DNA of 64,000 nucleotides from Vallitalea maricola (GTDB taxonomy: Bacteria > Bacillota > Clostridia > Lachnospirales > Vallitaleaceae). Positions 1 through 8,807 of the stretch are shown here, piece by piece; the first letter of the stretch is position 1, and each line of letters starts with the position of its first letter. The notes under the pieces are model-generated. The model worked only from the letters and a program-made list of their open reading frames with translations. It was not told the origin of the DNA and searched no databases. The DNA lies in the NCBI RefSeq assembly GCF_036985595.1, contig NZ_BTPU01000025.1, forward strand, positions 1 through 64,000, given 5' to 3'. The translations under genes and the position numbers were made by a program.

Positions 1-235
<235 letters not shown>

Positions 236-395
236 AAGTTTTAATCTTGACCAGATTGCTCTGGCTTATATTTTATAGACTATCGTCTTATCCATTAATT
301 TACTAAGGAATTTTCTTGGGTAAAACTTTATATACTAAAGTTTTGTTGTCTAATATACTATTTATTTTTCATTGTTCAAAACTGCGTCGGAGACT

Positions 396-424
396 ATAAT
401 AACAAATTATTAGAAATGTGTCAA
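396..424 (-). promoter_or_regulatory. rRNA operon promoter
   Basis: On the minus strand a perfect -35 TTGACA (424-419) is followed by a 17-bp spacer and a -10 TATTAT (401-396). This would start transcription near 389, about 150 nt before the mature 16S end. The leader between them (236-390) is AT-rich and holds no gene; it should contain the 16S processing stem. Confidence 0.75.
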
Positions 425-654
425 GCATTTTTCATAAAAAAGTTTTTTATTTATTGTTTTATTACTTATTATAATACTATTAACTTTGATAATATCGGTA
501 TAATTTCTTCCTTAATATACATCGTTAATACGTACTAAAATATTATTGCTTAGTTAACTAATACATATTAAAAAATATTTTAAATTATTTTTTGATATCT
601 AGTTTTGTGAGTCTCAATTTATTACCACAATAAAAAACACAAATATAATATCAA
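425..654. other. AT-rich intergenic stretch
   Basis: This lies between the rRNA promoter and the amylase terminator. It is strongly AT-rich. I see no coding sequence and no clear second rRNA promoter. Confidence 0.6.
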
Positions 655-699
655 CAAAAAGACTATCATATTATTCTATTCATTTTTGATATGATAGTC
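655..699 (-). terminator. Terminator of the amylase transcript
   Basis: An 11-bp perfect inverted repeat (661-671 with 689-699, GACTATCATAT and its complement) is followed on the minus strand by a T-run. It lies just past the amylase stop codon, as a Rho-independent terminator should. Confidence 0.8.
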
Positions 700-720
700 T
701 CTCTGTTTTTATACTATATC

Positions 721-3210
721 TTATCTAACTGTGTCTTGCACAAAATAAGCTGCGCTATTATCAGCCCAATATTGTACAGCGACCTTTTCTGTATTATCAT
801 TAATACTCCATTGTGTTTCACCAGCATATGGCATCCATTGACTCCATGTGTTTCCGTCATCATTGGATACTCTTAAGTATTTTGCACCTGCTGCTGAATG
901 ATGTAATACAATATCATTAGAATCTGCATCTCTAACTAAATTCTCATCAATAGTCCAATATTTTGATGGATTAGCTATTGGATTAGTATCTATTCCTTTT
1001 CTGAATCTAGACTCAAATTTACCATATAAATGTTTTCCATCTGTACTCTTAGCATTTTCTAGTATCTCTACTGAATGTATTCCATCATTGACGTTTGTTA
1101 TATATGTAAGAGTTTTATTATTACTCTCATAGGATAAATCGGATGCTGAAACTGCATTACCATCATAACGGAATGCGTCTTTTACACTGTTTTCATCCAT
1201 TTCTTTACTGAATTTCTCAGAAATAGTTTGTGTATCACTATCTACTCTATTATCATGTTCTGGTGTTACTGATGTTACAACAGGATCTAGACTTTGTAAA
1301 TTATCAGCTCTAACAAAAACTTTTGTTTCATAAGGTCCAACCCATAATGAACTCATCTTACCGTTTTCACCAAGACGATATCTTTCAGATGGGTTTATTG
1401 CGTTAACAATTTCGTCACCTTCATTCCAACCTGTATGGAAATCTTTTGCTTCTATATTGTCTGACCAAGTGTTAAATGCAACCATTACCCAGTTCTTTTG
1501 GTCTCCCCAAACACGGCTATATACATAAACACCATTGCCTGCATCTGGTTGACACCATCTTTCATACAATTCATCTGTATTTTGAAGTGCTGGATATTGT
1601 CTTCTTAAATTCATGATTTTTTGAACATATTGATATGAAGGATTACACATATCAAAGTTATCTTTTACAGCTGGATTAGTATCTGTTTTACAATTAATAT
1701 CATACCATGCTACACTGCTCATAAAATCTTCACGTGATATACCGCCAAGAGCAGTACCTTCTGAAGAAAATCCTTGTTCATCTCCATAATAGAAAAGAGG
1801 TACACCAGGCCATAATGCAATTACACTACTTGCAAGGTTAGATTTTTTGAAACCATCGTTTGCACTTGCCATTCTCCATTGGTCGTGATTATCATAGAAA
1901 TTAAGCATTGTATATCTTGATTCATTTTTTTGTGGATCCCAGAAATCATAGGCTTCCTTGTCTTTATCATATTGAACCTTACACTGATTCAACTTACCAT
2001 AAGCTTGATCTTTGATTGCTGGCATGAAGAAATTGAAATACATCTGATAGTTGATACCACCATCCATTGTATATGTATTATCAATAAATGAATAAGGATT
2101 TCCCCATTGAGAAGGTTCTTTTCCTCTTCCTACCATTGTAGCACCACGTCCACGATCACAATAGAATTCACCAAATATAAAGAAGTTATCTTTTCCAAGA
2201 CTTGCTGCATAATCTTTTACTGCTGGAGCCCATCTCTTAAAAAAGTAAAGAGGTACCTGCATAGGGGTATCCATACGAATACCATCAATGTCTGTTGTTG
2301 CAATCAAGGATTTTGTCATAGCAATAATCTTATCTTGAACACGAGGATGAGTTGTTCTAAGGTCATCTAATGAACCATAGATTTTTCCTAAATGGTTGCA
2401 CCATGCATCACCGTAATCTGTAAGATCACCATTATGATGGAAATCACTATTCCAGAAAGAACCTGTTCCCATACCAGAATCAGTCTTTTTATTCCCCCCG
2501 GAATCATACACATCACAGTACTGTCCTTCAGGTATAAATGTATTATCTACAGTAAAATCTTGATAAGTTTCGTTTGGATCTCTAGGTACTAATCTATATT
2601 CGCCATTATGAAGTCTAAATGGTGCACCTTCATTTTGGTGTCCTTCAAAGTAATATAAGTCAGACATATGGTTAACAATCATATCAACAATTACATACAT
2701 TCCTTTTGAATGTGCTGCATCTACCATTTCTCTAAAATCATCTATTGTTCCAAATCTGTCATCAACTAACGTAAAATCTATTTCTCCATATCCGTGATAC
2801 GAGTTACATCTGTTTTGAAATACTGGTGAAATCCATATAGCTGTATAGCCTAGAGATTTTATATAATCTAATTTATCAGCTATTCCTTTAAAATCTCCAC
2901 CGTGACGAGCATCAACTTTATAAAGGTCATATCCGCCATATTTGCCTTCATTGTTTGATGGGTCTCCATCTGCAAATCTATCTGTAATGAATTGGTACAT
3001 TGGAACTGTTCTCCAATCATTTGGTGAAGGAAAATAGCTATGTCCTTCCCATTGACCGTAATAACCTGCTGGATTAGAACCATCTTGACTATAGTTTACA
3101 TTCCAAGCAGCATTATCATTGGTTCTTGGAGCTGCTAGCCCTGTATTGGTCATAAGACCTAATGCTAGTGGGAGAACCAAAGCTTTTGATATTATTTTTG
3201 ATTTTTTCAT
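721..3210 (-). CDS. Secreted alpha-amylase, GH13 family, with C-terminal accessory domains
   Basis: Extracellular starch hydrolase of 829 residues. A Sec signal peptide covers about residues 1-26 (MKK start, hydrophobic core, cleavage near GLAAP). The GH13 barrel spans about residues 65-560. The conserved catalytic blocks are visible: GIRMDTP (nucleophile Asp), FIFGEFY (acid/base Glu) and FYDNHDQ (transition-state Asp). The tail after LQSLDPVVTSVTP looks like an SbsA-type Ig-like domain, followed by a last domain rich in Trp and Tyr that may bind starch. The start is fixed by AGGAGG just upstream. It is the downstream partner of the small starch-binding protein at 3262-3645. Substrate (starch, glycogen or related glucans) is a family-level inference; a cyclodextrin-forming activity cannot be excluded. 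Confidence 0.92.
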   Translation of the reverse strand: MKKSKIISKALVLPLALGLMTNTGLAAPRTNDNAAWNVNYSQDGSNPAGYYGQWEGHSYFPSPNDWRTVPMYQFITDRFADGDPSNNEGKYGGYDLYKVDARHGGDFKGIADKLDYIKSLGYTAIWISPVFQNRCNSYHGYGEIDFTLVDDRFGTIDDFREMVDAAHSKGMYVIVDMIVNHMSDLYYFEGHQNEGAPFRLHNGEYRLVPRDPNETYQDFTVDNTFIPEGQYCDVYDSGGNKKTDSGMGTGSFWNSDFHHNGDLTDYGDAWCNHLGKIYGSLDDLRTTHPRVQDKIIAMTKSLIATTDIDGIRMDTPMQVPLYFFKRWAPAVKDYAASLGKDNFFIFGEFYCDRGRGATMVGRGKEPSQWGNPYSFIDNTYTMDGGINYQMYFNFFMPAIKDQAYGKLNQCKVQYDKDKEAYDFWDPQKNESRYTMLNFYDNHDQWRMASANDGFKKSNLASSVIALWPGVPLFYYGDEQGFSSEGTALGGISREDFMSSVAWYDINCKTDTNPAVKDNFDMCNPSYQYVQKIMNLRRQYPALQNTDELYERWCQPDAGNGVYVYSRVWGDQKNWVMVAFNTWSDNIEAKDFHTGWNEGDEIVNAINPSERYRLGENGKMSSLWVGPYETKVFVRADNLQSLDPVVTSVTPEHDNRVDSDTQTISEKFSKEMDENSVKDAFRYDGNAVSASDLSYESNNKTLTYITNVNDGIHSVEILENAKSTDGKHLYGKFESRFRKGIDTNPIANPSKYWTIDENLVRDADSNDIVLHHSAAGAKYLRVSNDDGNTWSQWMPYAGETQWSINDNTEKVAVQYWADNSAAYFVQDTVR

Positions 3211-3228
3211 GTTTTATACCTCCTGAAA

Positions 3229-3251
3229 ACTCCCCAATAAAATCGGGGAGT
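3229..3251 (-). terminator. Intercistronic hairpin
   Basis: ACTCCCC and GGGGAGT form a 7-bp GC-rich stem followed by TTTT on the minus strand, between the starch-binding protein and the amylase and immediately before the amylase ribosome-binding site. It may be a leaky terminator or a processing/stability stem that sets the ratio of the two proteins. Confidence 0.6.
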
Positions 3252-3261
3252 TAAGTCTTAA

Positions 3262-3645
3262 TTATTTAGCTACCATGTGAAAATCATTTCCATCATTGTT
3301 TTCCCAAAATCCTTCTGCTCCTCCACGGTTGTATAGGATGTGGAAACAGTAATCAATGGTATCATTTTCATTTACTTCAACATCTGCTTCATACCATACT
3401 TTAAAATTATGATTTTCATCATATCCATATTTACAAGTCATTGGTACGTCTTTTATTTCGTTCCATCCGTTAACTCCATAATGAAGTATTACTGCTTCAG
3501 TATAAAGACTTGGTTCATACCAACTGTTGTAAACAACCTTGCATGTTACCTTTTGAGCAGGAGCAGCGGCAAAAACATTTGCTGATAAGCTTCCTGAGAT
3601 TAATAACATAACTGTCAAAAACATGATACTAGATATTTTTTTCAT
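3262..3645 (-). CDS. Small secreted starch-binding protein (stand-alone CBM25-like module)
   Basis: This 127-residue protein has a signal peptide (about 1-27, ending FAAAPA) and one ~95-residue beta-rich module. The block HYGVNGWNEI, the later DTIDYCFHI and the WENNDGNDFH ending match the pattern of CBM25/26 starch-binding modules usually appended to amylases. Here the module stands alone, with no catalytic domain. It is the first gene of the pair with the amylase 50 bp downstream, so the two are probably co-transcribed. A likely role is to hold starch granules or oligosaccharides near the amylase or the cell surface. Family assignment is by motif pattern only. Confidence 0.7.
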   Translation of the reverse strand: MKKISSIMFLTVMLLISGSLSANVFAAAPAQKVTCKVVYNSWYEPSLYTEAVILHYGVNGWNEIKDVPMTCKYGYDENHNFKVWYEADVEVNENDTIDYCFHILYNRGGAEGFWENNDGNDFHMVAK

Positions 3646-3988
3646 AATCGTTCATCCTTTCTATATGTTTTTATTATTCAAACGATTCACGTAGTATTTT
3701 AGGACAAAGGGAAAATAATTTCAAGAGTGATAAAAGGTAGGAAATAACAGAAATATGTCGATAAATAAAAGGTTTGGTCGAGAGGCATTTTTAGTTAAAA
3801 TATTATATAATCATGATATTATTTTTTTTATAAAAATCAGCGAAATATTTTTTAACGTAAATTTTTTGTTAACGATATATCAAATAGTTTGTGATTTTAT
3901 ATAACATAATAGCTAATACAATATAATTTTCATGATTTTTTACAAAATATTTTTTCATGGGTTTGTTGAATTATTATGTAAAAGAAGA
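3646..3988. other. Intergenic region upstream of the starch-binding gene
   Basis: Very AT-rich, no gene seen. It should carry the promoter of the starch-binding/amylase pair, but I cannot single out a convincing -35/-10. A weak LacI- or cre-like motif, TTCAAACGATTCAC, lies near 3677 and is too imperfect to call. Confidence 0.45.
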
Positions 3989-4025
3989 AGAACTACGCGG
4001 AAAATTAGAGGTTTAGCGTAGTTCT
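3989..4025 (-). terminator. Terminator of the tailocin holin unit
   Basis: A 10-bp perfect stem (AGAACTACGC and its complement) lies 16 bp past the last holin gene, followed on the minus strand by TTCTTCTTTT. It closes the tailocin cluster. Confidence 0.75.
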
Positions 4026-4040
4026 AAGTTAGTAAACTTA

Positions 4041-4241
4041 TTAATGATTCCATTCTGTGGTTTTCATGCCGCCATCGTTCATTATTCCTAATAGGATGCC
4101 TATTGTACATAGAGCTTTTACTATTGTCATTATCTGTTCATTGTCTACCTGTAATCCAAGGTTAGTAAGTATCAGGATAACAGCGCTTGCTATTCCTAAG
4201 ACAGTCTTTGTGTTGGTTAGTTTTTGTAGGATTCTTTTCAT
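4041..4241 (-). CDS. Phage holin, phi-LC3 type
   Basis: This 66-residue protein has one clear hydrophobic segment (about 15-33, VLGIASAVILILTNLG), a second weaker one (about 38-55, IVKALCTIGILLGI) and the hydrophilic end NDGGMKTTEWNH. The size, the NTKT start and the GIxNDG-type ending fit the phi-LC3 holin family, which forms membrane lesions at the end of a lytic cycle. It follows the XhlA-like gene by 24 bp under the same box promoter, so the two form a lysis unit that should release particles. Confidence 0.85.
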   Translation of the reverse strand: MKRILQKLTNTKTVLGIASAVILILTNLGLQVDNEQIMTIVKALCTIGILLGIMNDGGMKTTEWNH

Positions 4242-4265
4242 GGTGTTACCTCCTTTCTTACATGT

Positions 4266-4535
4266 TTATCCCAGGTTGCTTATTATTGCTAGGATAGTTG
4301 CAGTTAGACCTACTATCCAGCCGATGTATTCTCTGTATGCTTTTTTATTGGTTGTATGATCTTCTAGTCTTTGGACTCTATCATCTACGTCATTAATCAC
4401 TTGTCTAAGTCCATTGTAATCTCTTATTAGGGTTTTTGTTTCTGTCATTGCAATGGTAAGATCATTGGTTTCTTTGGTAACCTTTTGTATTGCTTCATAG
4501 AATTCTTTTTGTGTGACAACGTTGTTCATTTTCAA
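4266..4535 (-). CDS. xhlA: XhlA-like haemolysin/holin partner
   Basis: An 89-residue protein with a long amphipathic coiled-coil N-terminus (about 1-65) and one C-terminal transmembrane helix (about 68-87, YIGWIVGLTATILAII). This is the architecture of XhlA, the membrane-associated partner of the PBSX holin XhlB. The AACCTCC complement of a strong ribosome-binding site precedes the ATG. It is first in its transcription unit, 66 bp downstream of box promoter 1. Confidence 0.8.
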   Translation of the reverse strand: MKMNNVVTQKEFYEAIQKVTKETNDLTIAMTETKTLIRDYNGLRQVINDVDDRVQRLEDHTTNKKAYREYIGWIVGLTATILAIISNLG

Positions 4536-4582
4536 CCTCCTTTTGTGTGGGTATTTCTTATATAAGATATTGGGTTAAGTTT

Positions 4583-4614
4583 ATTTTAGCATGGGGGAGC
4601 ACGACATTAACACG
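4583..4614 (-). promoter_or_regulatory. Tailocin box promoter 1 (lysis unit)
   Basis: On the minus strand CGTGTTAATGTCGT (4614-4601), 7 nt, then CATGCTAAAAT (4593-4583), which contains an extended -10 (TG-n-TAAAAT). The 14-bp box is identical to two others at 15785-15798 and 16184-16197. It covers the place of a -35 element, about -38 to -25 from the inferred start near 4576. Confidence 0.75.
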
Positions 4615-4729
4615 AAGTGATGTTGTTTTTATTTAACTAAATTAAATAAATATGATTGTTAAGATATCATTTGTATTAATATTAAATTATGCTTTTCAAT
4701 CTATATATTTGTTATTTAGTATAATAAAA

Positions 4730-4747
4730 ACACCCTTCACAGGATGT
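4730..4747 (-). terminator. Terminator after the 201-residue gene
   Basis: ACATCC and GGGTGT form a short stem with one G-T pair, followed by TTTTTATT on the minus strand. It separates the structural operon and the 201-residue gene from the lysis unit, which has its own box promoter. Confidence 0.6.
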
Positions 4748-4819
4748 TATGTTCAAATATTGATTATTAAGGATTCTATATTACAAAAGCAGATTCTCTA
4801 ATTATTCTATTTATAATAA

Positions 4820-5425
4820 TTACCCGTATATTTTATTATCAATGCTTTCTACAATATATTTTCTATAGCAATCATAAATAATATAATTGACAGTTGTTTT
4901 AAAAACTTTTAATTTAAAGTGCTGTGCATTTATCATTTTTAACTGGAATTTACCTACTTCTCCTTTCATTTTTGCCTCTCCAGATATAATAAGCTTACCA
5001 GTAAGATTTACACTTGTTAGCTTAATATAATCACCTTTTATCTTTTTACCTTCATCATCATAAATAATACCATCCATTTGTTTAAACTCTTTAATGTTAC
5101 AAGCATTGAAATATGACCAATGGATGTATTTGAATCCAGTATTCCAATATCCACCTTCAAGTATCCTGCACGCAAGGCAATTATTAAATAACTCTTCTTC
5201 TTTTTCTTGTATTATCTCTAGATTCGTCTCTAGATTTTCTTCAGCCTGCATAATTTTTTTCCTAAGTTCCTTACGTTGTTCCTCAGTAAGATTTGTATTC
5301 ATTAAATCTTTTCTACCTTTTATAACAGTTTTTTTACTATCTTTTATTTTTTTTAATAATTTATTTCTTTCTTTTTCTTTCTTTTTACAGTCATTAGTAA
5401 CATTTCTATACTTTTGTTTATACAT
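4820..5425 (-). CDS. Unknown protein with N-terminal coiled coil, tailocin cluster
   Basis: I do not recognise this 201-residue protein. Residues 1-80 are very rich in Lys and Glu and should form a coiled coil. Residues 82-105 contain a Cys- and Trp-rich stretch (NCLACRILEGGYWNTGFKY). The rest is a predicted beta-rich region (YIKLTSVNLTGKLIISGE) ending in IDNKIYG. No signal peptide or membrane segment is visible. The start is preceded by AGGGGAATT. It lies between the fibre operon and the lysis unit, where tailocin clusters often carry a chaperone, immunity or cargo gene; that role is only positional inference. The coding call rests on length and the flanking terminator. Confidence 0.65.
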   Translation of the reverse strand: MYKQKYRNVTNDCKKKEKERNKLLKKIKDSKKTVIKGRKDLMNTNLTEEQRKELRKKIMQAEENLETNLEIIQEKEEELFNNCLACRILEGGYWNTGFKYIHWSYFNACNIKEFKQMDGIIYDDEGKKIKGDYIKLTSVNLTGKLIISGEAKMKGEVGKFQLKMINAQHFKLKVFKTTVNYIIYDCYRKYIVESIDNKIYG

Positions 5426-5510
5426 ATATAATTCCCCTATGATATTTTACTATAGTATATGTTTTTCAACAAAAAAATGCTTACTATACATCTCTTGAGT
5501 ATAGTTTTAA

Positions 5511-5573
5511 GGCATAAAGGACATAGCTTTTTATGCTACATCCCGCCTATTATTTGGTAATGATCTACCAAAT
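5511..5573 (-). terminator. Hairpins after the fibre operon
   Basis: Two inverted repeats lie in the 225-bp gap below the 52-residue gene. One is an ATTTGGTA stem (about 5551-5573). The other is a GCATAAA stem (about 5513-5541) followed on the minus strand by TTAAAA. They may end the structural operon. Neither has a strong T-run. Confidence 0.4.
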
Positions 5574-5650
5574 TTGAATATTATAATTATATCCAGAATA
5601 CTTTCTTAGATAACTTTTAATTGTAATACGTAATTGCATCCTATGACGCA

Positions 5651-5809
5651 CTAAACTGCTTCGCTATGTTCTATAATATAGTTCTCAATAGCTATCTTAT
5701 ATCCAGCATGTATAATATCATATATTGTAAATACTTCGTTCGTCTTTGGATTAAATCTCTTTTTAATAATTCTTTCTGCTATAATTCCAACTATTATTTC
5801 ATTAATCAT
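5651..5809 (-). CDS. Small 52-residue tailocin protein, translationally coupled
   Basis: The ATG (5809-5807) overlaps the TAA of the preceding gene as TAATG, and the frame stays open for 52 codons to TAG at 5653-5651. It starts MINEIIVGIIAERIIKKRF and contains TNEVFTIYDIIHAGYKIAIE. It is short and amphipathic, with no signal peptide. The one-base stop/start overlap and the position at the end of the fibre operon argue for a real gene. XkdX occupies a similar place in PBSX-like tails, but I do not see its usual sequence pattern, so the function stays open. Confidence 0.65.
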   Translation of the reverse strand: MINEIIVGIIAERIIKKRFNPKTNEVFTIYDIIHAGYKIAIENYIIEHSEAV

Positions 5810-6084
5810 TAAAATATATCTACATTGTTATTCTCATTCAAAAGCAATTGATTTTCAAGCTCCTCATATGTAGGCTTTACCTCAATGTCTTCCGTAATAG
5901 GCACATGATGGGTGACACTGACATCTATTGAAACAATTCTTTTATTAGTAATAGTTCCATAAGGAATTTCTATATAAGGAATCCCTACAGGATATACATG
6001 TGGCAAAATGTCACCATCTGCTTCACCAGATTGATACCATATTTTACCTTTAGAATCATAGATTATTAAATTACCTCTTTCCAT
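5809..6084 (-). CDS. Tail-fibre-associated protein of unknown function
   Basis: A 91-residue protein starting MERGNLIIYDSKGKIWYQSGE. I chose the ATG at 6084 because AGAGG lies 9 nt before it; an upstream in-frame ATG at 6126 would add 14 residues inside the end of the fibre gene. The N-terminal part looks like a small beta domain (GKIWYQSGEADGDILPHVYP) common in accessory proteins downstream of Clostridium phage fibres. The C-terminus (EELENQLLLNEN) is helical. It lies directly after the fibre gene and is coupled to the 52-residue gene below. A role in the fibre or its assembly is inferred from position only. Confidence 0.65.
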   Translation of the reverse strand: MERGNLIIYDSKGKIWYQSGEADGDILPHVYPVGIPYIEIPYGTITNKRIVSIDVSVTHHVPITEDIEVKPTYEELENQLLLNENNNVDIF

Positions 6085-6107
6085 AAATATATACCTCTTT
6101 CTCTTAT

Positions 6108-7208
6108 TTATCCAATTGCTACCCATTCAATTGTAGCTGTTGTACTCCCACGGTTTGCATAAGGAGCAATATCTGTACTTTCAAATCCATTATCATTAAT
6201 GGTAATCCAATTACTTTCATACATACTACTATTTCCACCAACACTCACACCTGCAAAAGCACCGTGTGAAGATGAATAGTGAATTTTCCCTTCTGTGGTA
6301 TAGCCATGATTATAGAAATATTGATATTCACTATATACTGCAAAACCGATTCTTGGCTTGTAACTAGTACTACCTTCTGCTGCTGTGATTTTAGAGGTTG
6401 TTATAACTATTTTAGGTCTAAACACCAAATTTGAAATTTTAACATAATGTGAGTCCCCATTTGCCATCCCCAAATTATGTATTTTTCCAGTTGCCATTTT
6501 AAGTCCTTCTCTTAAACTGCCAACAATTCCGTTAATATTAATTCCTTGTCTTATATTACTAGCAATCAAATTATTTAAATTCATAGTTCCTATAATCTCT
6601 GTAGCATCATCATTGCTGAACGTTTTACCAGCTAGTACATGTTCAGCAAGAGCGTTTCCCTCTGCACTAGCCTGCAAGAAAAAATGTGTTCCGTTATACC
6701 ATACGGTGTAAGGTTTGCCACTTTTAATGTTTGGTGCTACTGTAATATTAGGTTTATACAATCTTTTAGCGCCCTTGCCATTAATATTAATTGTTGTAGT
6801 GTTTCCATTATTATTTGCTTTTGCAATAAATGTTAGCTTCATATTTGTTTTATAAGCTGTTACACTAGGCATATTTAACGTTATAGCTGTACCTGTTCCA
6901 CTTGCCACTATTACGTTCGCAATATCAGTCAACTGCGAACCAACTTCCCCCAAAGCATCCTCAACATTATCCCCAGTAAACTTACCACCTTCATCTTTTA
7001 TCTTTATCATATCTGCATCATGTGTATCTGGATGATTATAATTATTGGCATTATCTTCTACGCCACTTAACTTCTCATCCATATTCCCCACTTTTTCATC
7101 TATCTTATCCCAGTTATCATTCATCATACTTTTAATATTAAACGTATCTTCTCCATCTATAGCTGGATCTACTTTATAGAGATTAAGTTTTGATGTGTAA
7201 TCTGACAT
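6108..7208 (-). CDS. Tail fibre / receptor-binding protein
   Basis: This 366-residue protein is the likely host-range determinant of the particle. The N-terminus (TSKLNLYKVDPAIDGED, then NDNWDKIDEKV) is the standard baseplate-attachment start of clostridial phage fibres. It is followed by the NYNHPDTHDADMI motif (about 55-67) seen in many tail fibres, a beta-rich shaft (about 90-180), short repeats (FSNDDATEIIGTM, IRQGININGIVGSL; about 195-230) and a C-terminal beta domain (about 245-366) that should form the tip. Its ATG overlaps the stop of the DUF2313 gene. It is short for a fibre. No separate fibre chaperone of the usual kind is seen; the two small genes downstream are candidates. Confidence 0.85.
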   Translation of the reverse strand: MSDYTSKLNLYKVDPAIDGEDTFNIKSMMNDNWDKIDEKVGNMDEKLSGVEDNANNYNHPDTHDADMIKIKDEGGKFTGDNVEDALGEVGSQLTDIANVIVASGTGTAITLNMPSVTAYKTNMKLTFIAKANNNGNTTTININGKGAKRLYKPNITVAPNIKSGKPYTVWYNGTHFFLQASAEGNALAEHVLAGKTFSNDDATEIIGTMNLNNLIASNIRQGININGIVGSLREGLKMATGKIHNLGMANGDSHYVKISNLVFRPKIVITTSKITAAEGSTSYKPRIGFAVYSEYQYFYNHGYTTEGKIHYSSSHGAFAGVSVGGNSSMYESNWITINDNGFESTDIAPYANRGSTTATIEWVAIG

Positions 7209-7750
7209 TAGATAACACCTCCTTCGAATAGATTTAATTTCGTATTTTGTAATTCGTTGATTGTTCTATTGTCATGTATATCTTTTACCAACAGATATTT
7301 AATGTTATACTTCACTCCCAGATGGGCTGGAATAATCTGTTCAATAGCTTCTTTTACAGCTTTCATATTACTTGGTATACCATAAAAACTATTGAACTTT
7401 ATATTTATTTTCCCATCTGCAAAGGTTACTTCAACATCACCATTAGTCCAAGAATCTACTACATCTTTTATCAGTTGTTCATCTATCTTACCTATTCCAC
7501 GTATTTTACTACGTATCCTAGAACGCCTATCTTCATCGGTATCTTTACTATTACTATCTTGTATCCCAGTATCTTTTTCCCAATTGCTAAGTCCTGTAGT
7601 AGCAGTATCTAAAAACATTTGATTATAGAGTTCTTTCATATGCGCTTTCAAGTCATCAAACTTTTTATCTTCCACTTCCATTATTAACTGAAATTCTCTT
7701 ATACCAGAGTAGTAATCAGGTAGATACTGCATTAAGTCTGTATTATTCAT
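7208..7750 (-). CDS. Baseplate wedge protein, DUF2313 (Mu gp48/YmfQ-like)
   Basis: A 180-residue protein with the family start DLMQYLPDYYSGIREFQLIMEVEDKKFDDL and the motif LSNWEKDTGI (about 55-65). It then contains RRSRIRSKIRGIG, typical of Mu gp48/XkdU-type proteins that link the baseplate J protein to the fibre. It overlaps the baseplate J gene by 8 bp and touches the fibre gene, so the three are translated together. The length is normal for the family. Confidence 0.85.
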   Translation of the reverse strand: MNNTDLMQYLPDYYSGIREFQLIMEVEDKKFDDLKAHMKELYNQMFLDTATTGLSNWEKDTGIQDSNSKDTDEDRRSRIRSKIRGIGKIDEQLIKDVVDSWTNGDVEVTFADGKINIKFNSFYGIPSNMKAVKEAIEQIIPAHLGVKYNIKYLLVKDIHDNRTINELQNTKLNLFEGGVI

Positions 7751-8807
7751 TTAGAGTCACCGTCCCTATTACTGGCACCCTGTTTGTTAATACAACATTA
7801 CTTGTACCACCATTAATAGTTAGGTTAGAATAATCACTTCCACCTGCTTGTGAGATAGCATCTAGAAGTATAGCACCTACTTTGGCATAGCTGATTGAAT
7901 AATTATCTTTATCCTGCCAGTTATCAGATATCAAATCAGTAAAATATCTACCTAGTTCTTTTGTAAATATATTTTTTACATCATCTTTATTCGCATCTAT
8001 TACTGTAGCTGTTAAATCTATACTCTGTGATGCTGCTGCTGCTATTGTACATTTTGCTCCTATTGGAGCTGTACCTTTACCTTTTCCCTCTTTATTCGGG
8101 TCAATATACTCTTGAATCTTATCAACTAATGCTTGTGATGCTGGCTGCATTAGGGTATCTACAACTATTACTTTAACTGTATAGTCTCCATTCCATCTTG
8201 GAATTACTTTAGCAGCTCCAACACCTTTGATATCTTTAGCCCACTTTTGATAGTGATAGATATTTCCTGAAGTGGCAGATTTCTTGACTTTTTCCTGCTG
8301 TCTATCAAGTAGGGATTCATCAGTTTCCATATCTTCACCTGGAACAATGACATCTTGTAAAACTGCTGACATCAATCCTTCTATTTCTTCTATAGGGATA
8401 AGTGTTCCTGTATCTGAGTTACCTTTTAGTCCTTCTTGCTCACATTCTAGGGTTACATTTTCTATTCCACCACTATTGTCTTTTACAACATATGTAAGAT
8501 CACCTAGACCAAATCTACTACCAACCTTAGGAATGACCCCTGTGAATGCACCTTTTCGAATTGCTTTAGTAGCATTTCTCCTATAGATACCAAAATCAGC
8601 ACATTTTCTATCTAAAAACTCACCACTTGATGAAGTTACAAAGGACATTTTTAATGCTGTATCAAGGTCGATATATAACTGTGCCAGTTCAGCGCAGGCT
8701 GGGGCGATTGCATCATATATAATACTTCCTTGCCTCTTATCTACCGTATCTGGTATTTTTGACATTGCATCATCCACAATTAATTCATAGGTCATATGCT
8801 CAAACAT
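7743..8807 (-). CDS. xkdT: Baseplate J-like protein
   Basis: A 354-residue baseplate wedge component. It shows the family pattern: an N-terminal helical part with KRQGSIIYDAIAPACAELAQLY, SGEFLDRKCADFGIYRR (about 60-77), the beta domain GAFTGVIPKVGSRFG, and the late motif DESLLDRQQEKVKKSATSGNIYHYQKWAKDI followed by GVGAAKVIPRW. The start is supported by GAGGTGAT 5 nt upstream and an 8-bp overlap with the DUF2634 gene. The length matches XkdT/gpJ relatives of PBSX-type tails. Confidence 0.92.
   Translation of the reverse strand: MFEHMTYELIVDDAMSKIPDTVDKRQGSIIYDAIAPACAELAQLYIDLDTALKMSFVTSSSGEFLDRKCADFGIYRRNATKAIRKGAFTGVIPKVGSRFGLGDLTYVVKDNSGGIENVTLECEQEGLKGNSDTGTLIPIEEIEGLMSAVLQDVIVPGEDMETDESLLDRQQEKVKKSATSGNIYHYQKWAKDIKGVGAAKVIPRWNGDYTVKVIVVDTLMQPASQALVDKIQEYIDPNKEGKGKGTAPIGAKCTIAAAASQSIDLTATVIDANKDDVKNIFTKELGRYFTDLISDNWQDKDNYSISYAKVGAILLDAISQAGGSDYSNLTINGGTSNVVLTNRVPVIGTVTLNE

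Noticed and set aside
3670..3695. LacI/cre site upstream of the starch-binding gene
   Set aside because: TTCAAACGATTCAC matches a CG-centred palindrome in only about half its positions.
4266..4535. Endolysin hidden in the lysis unit
   Set aside because: Neither gene of the unit, nor the 201-residue gene before it, shows amidase, lysozyme or peptidase motifs.
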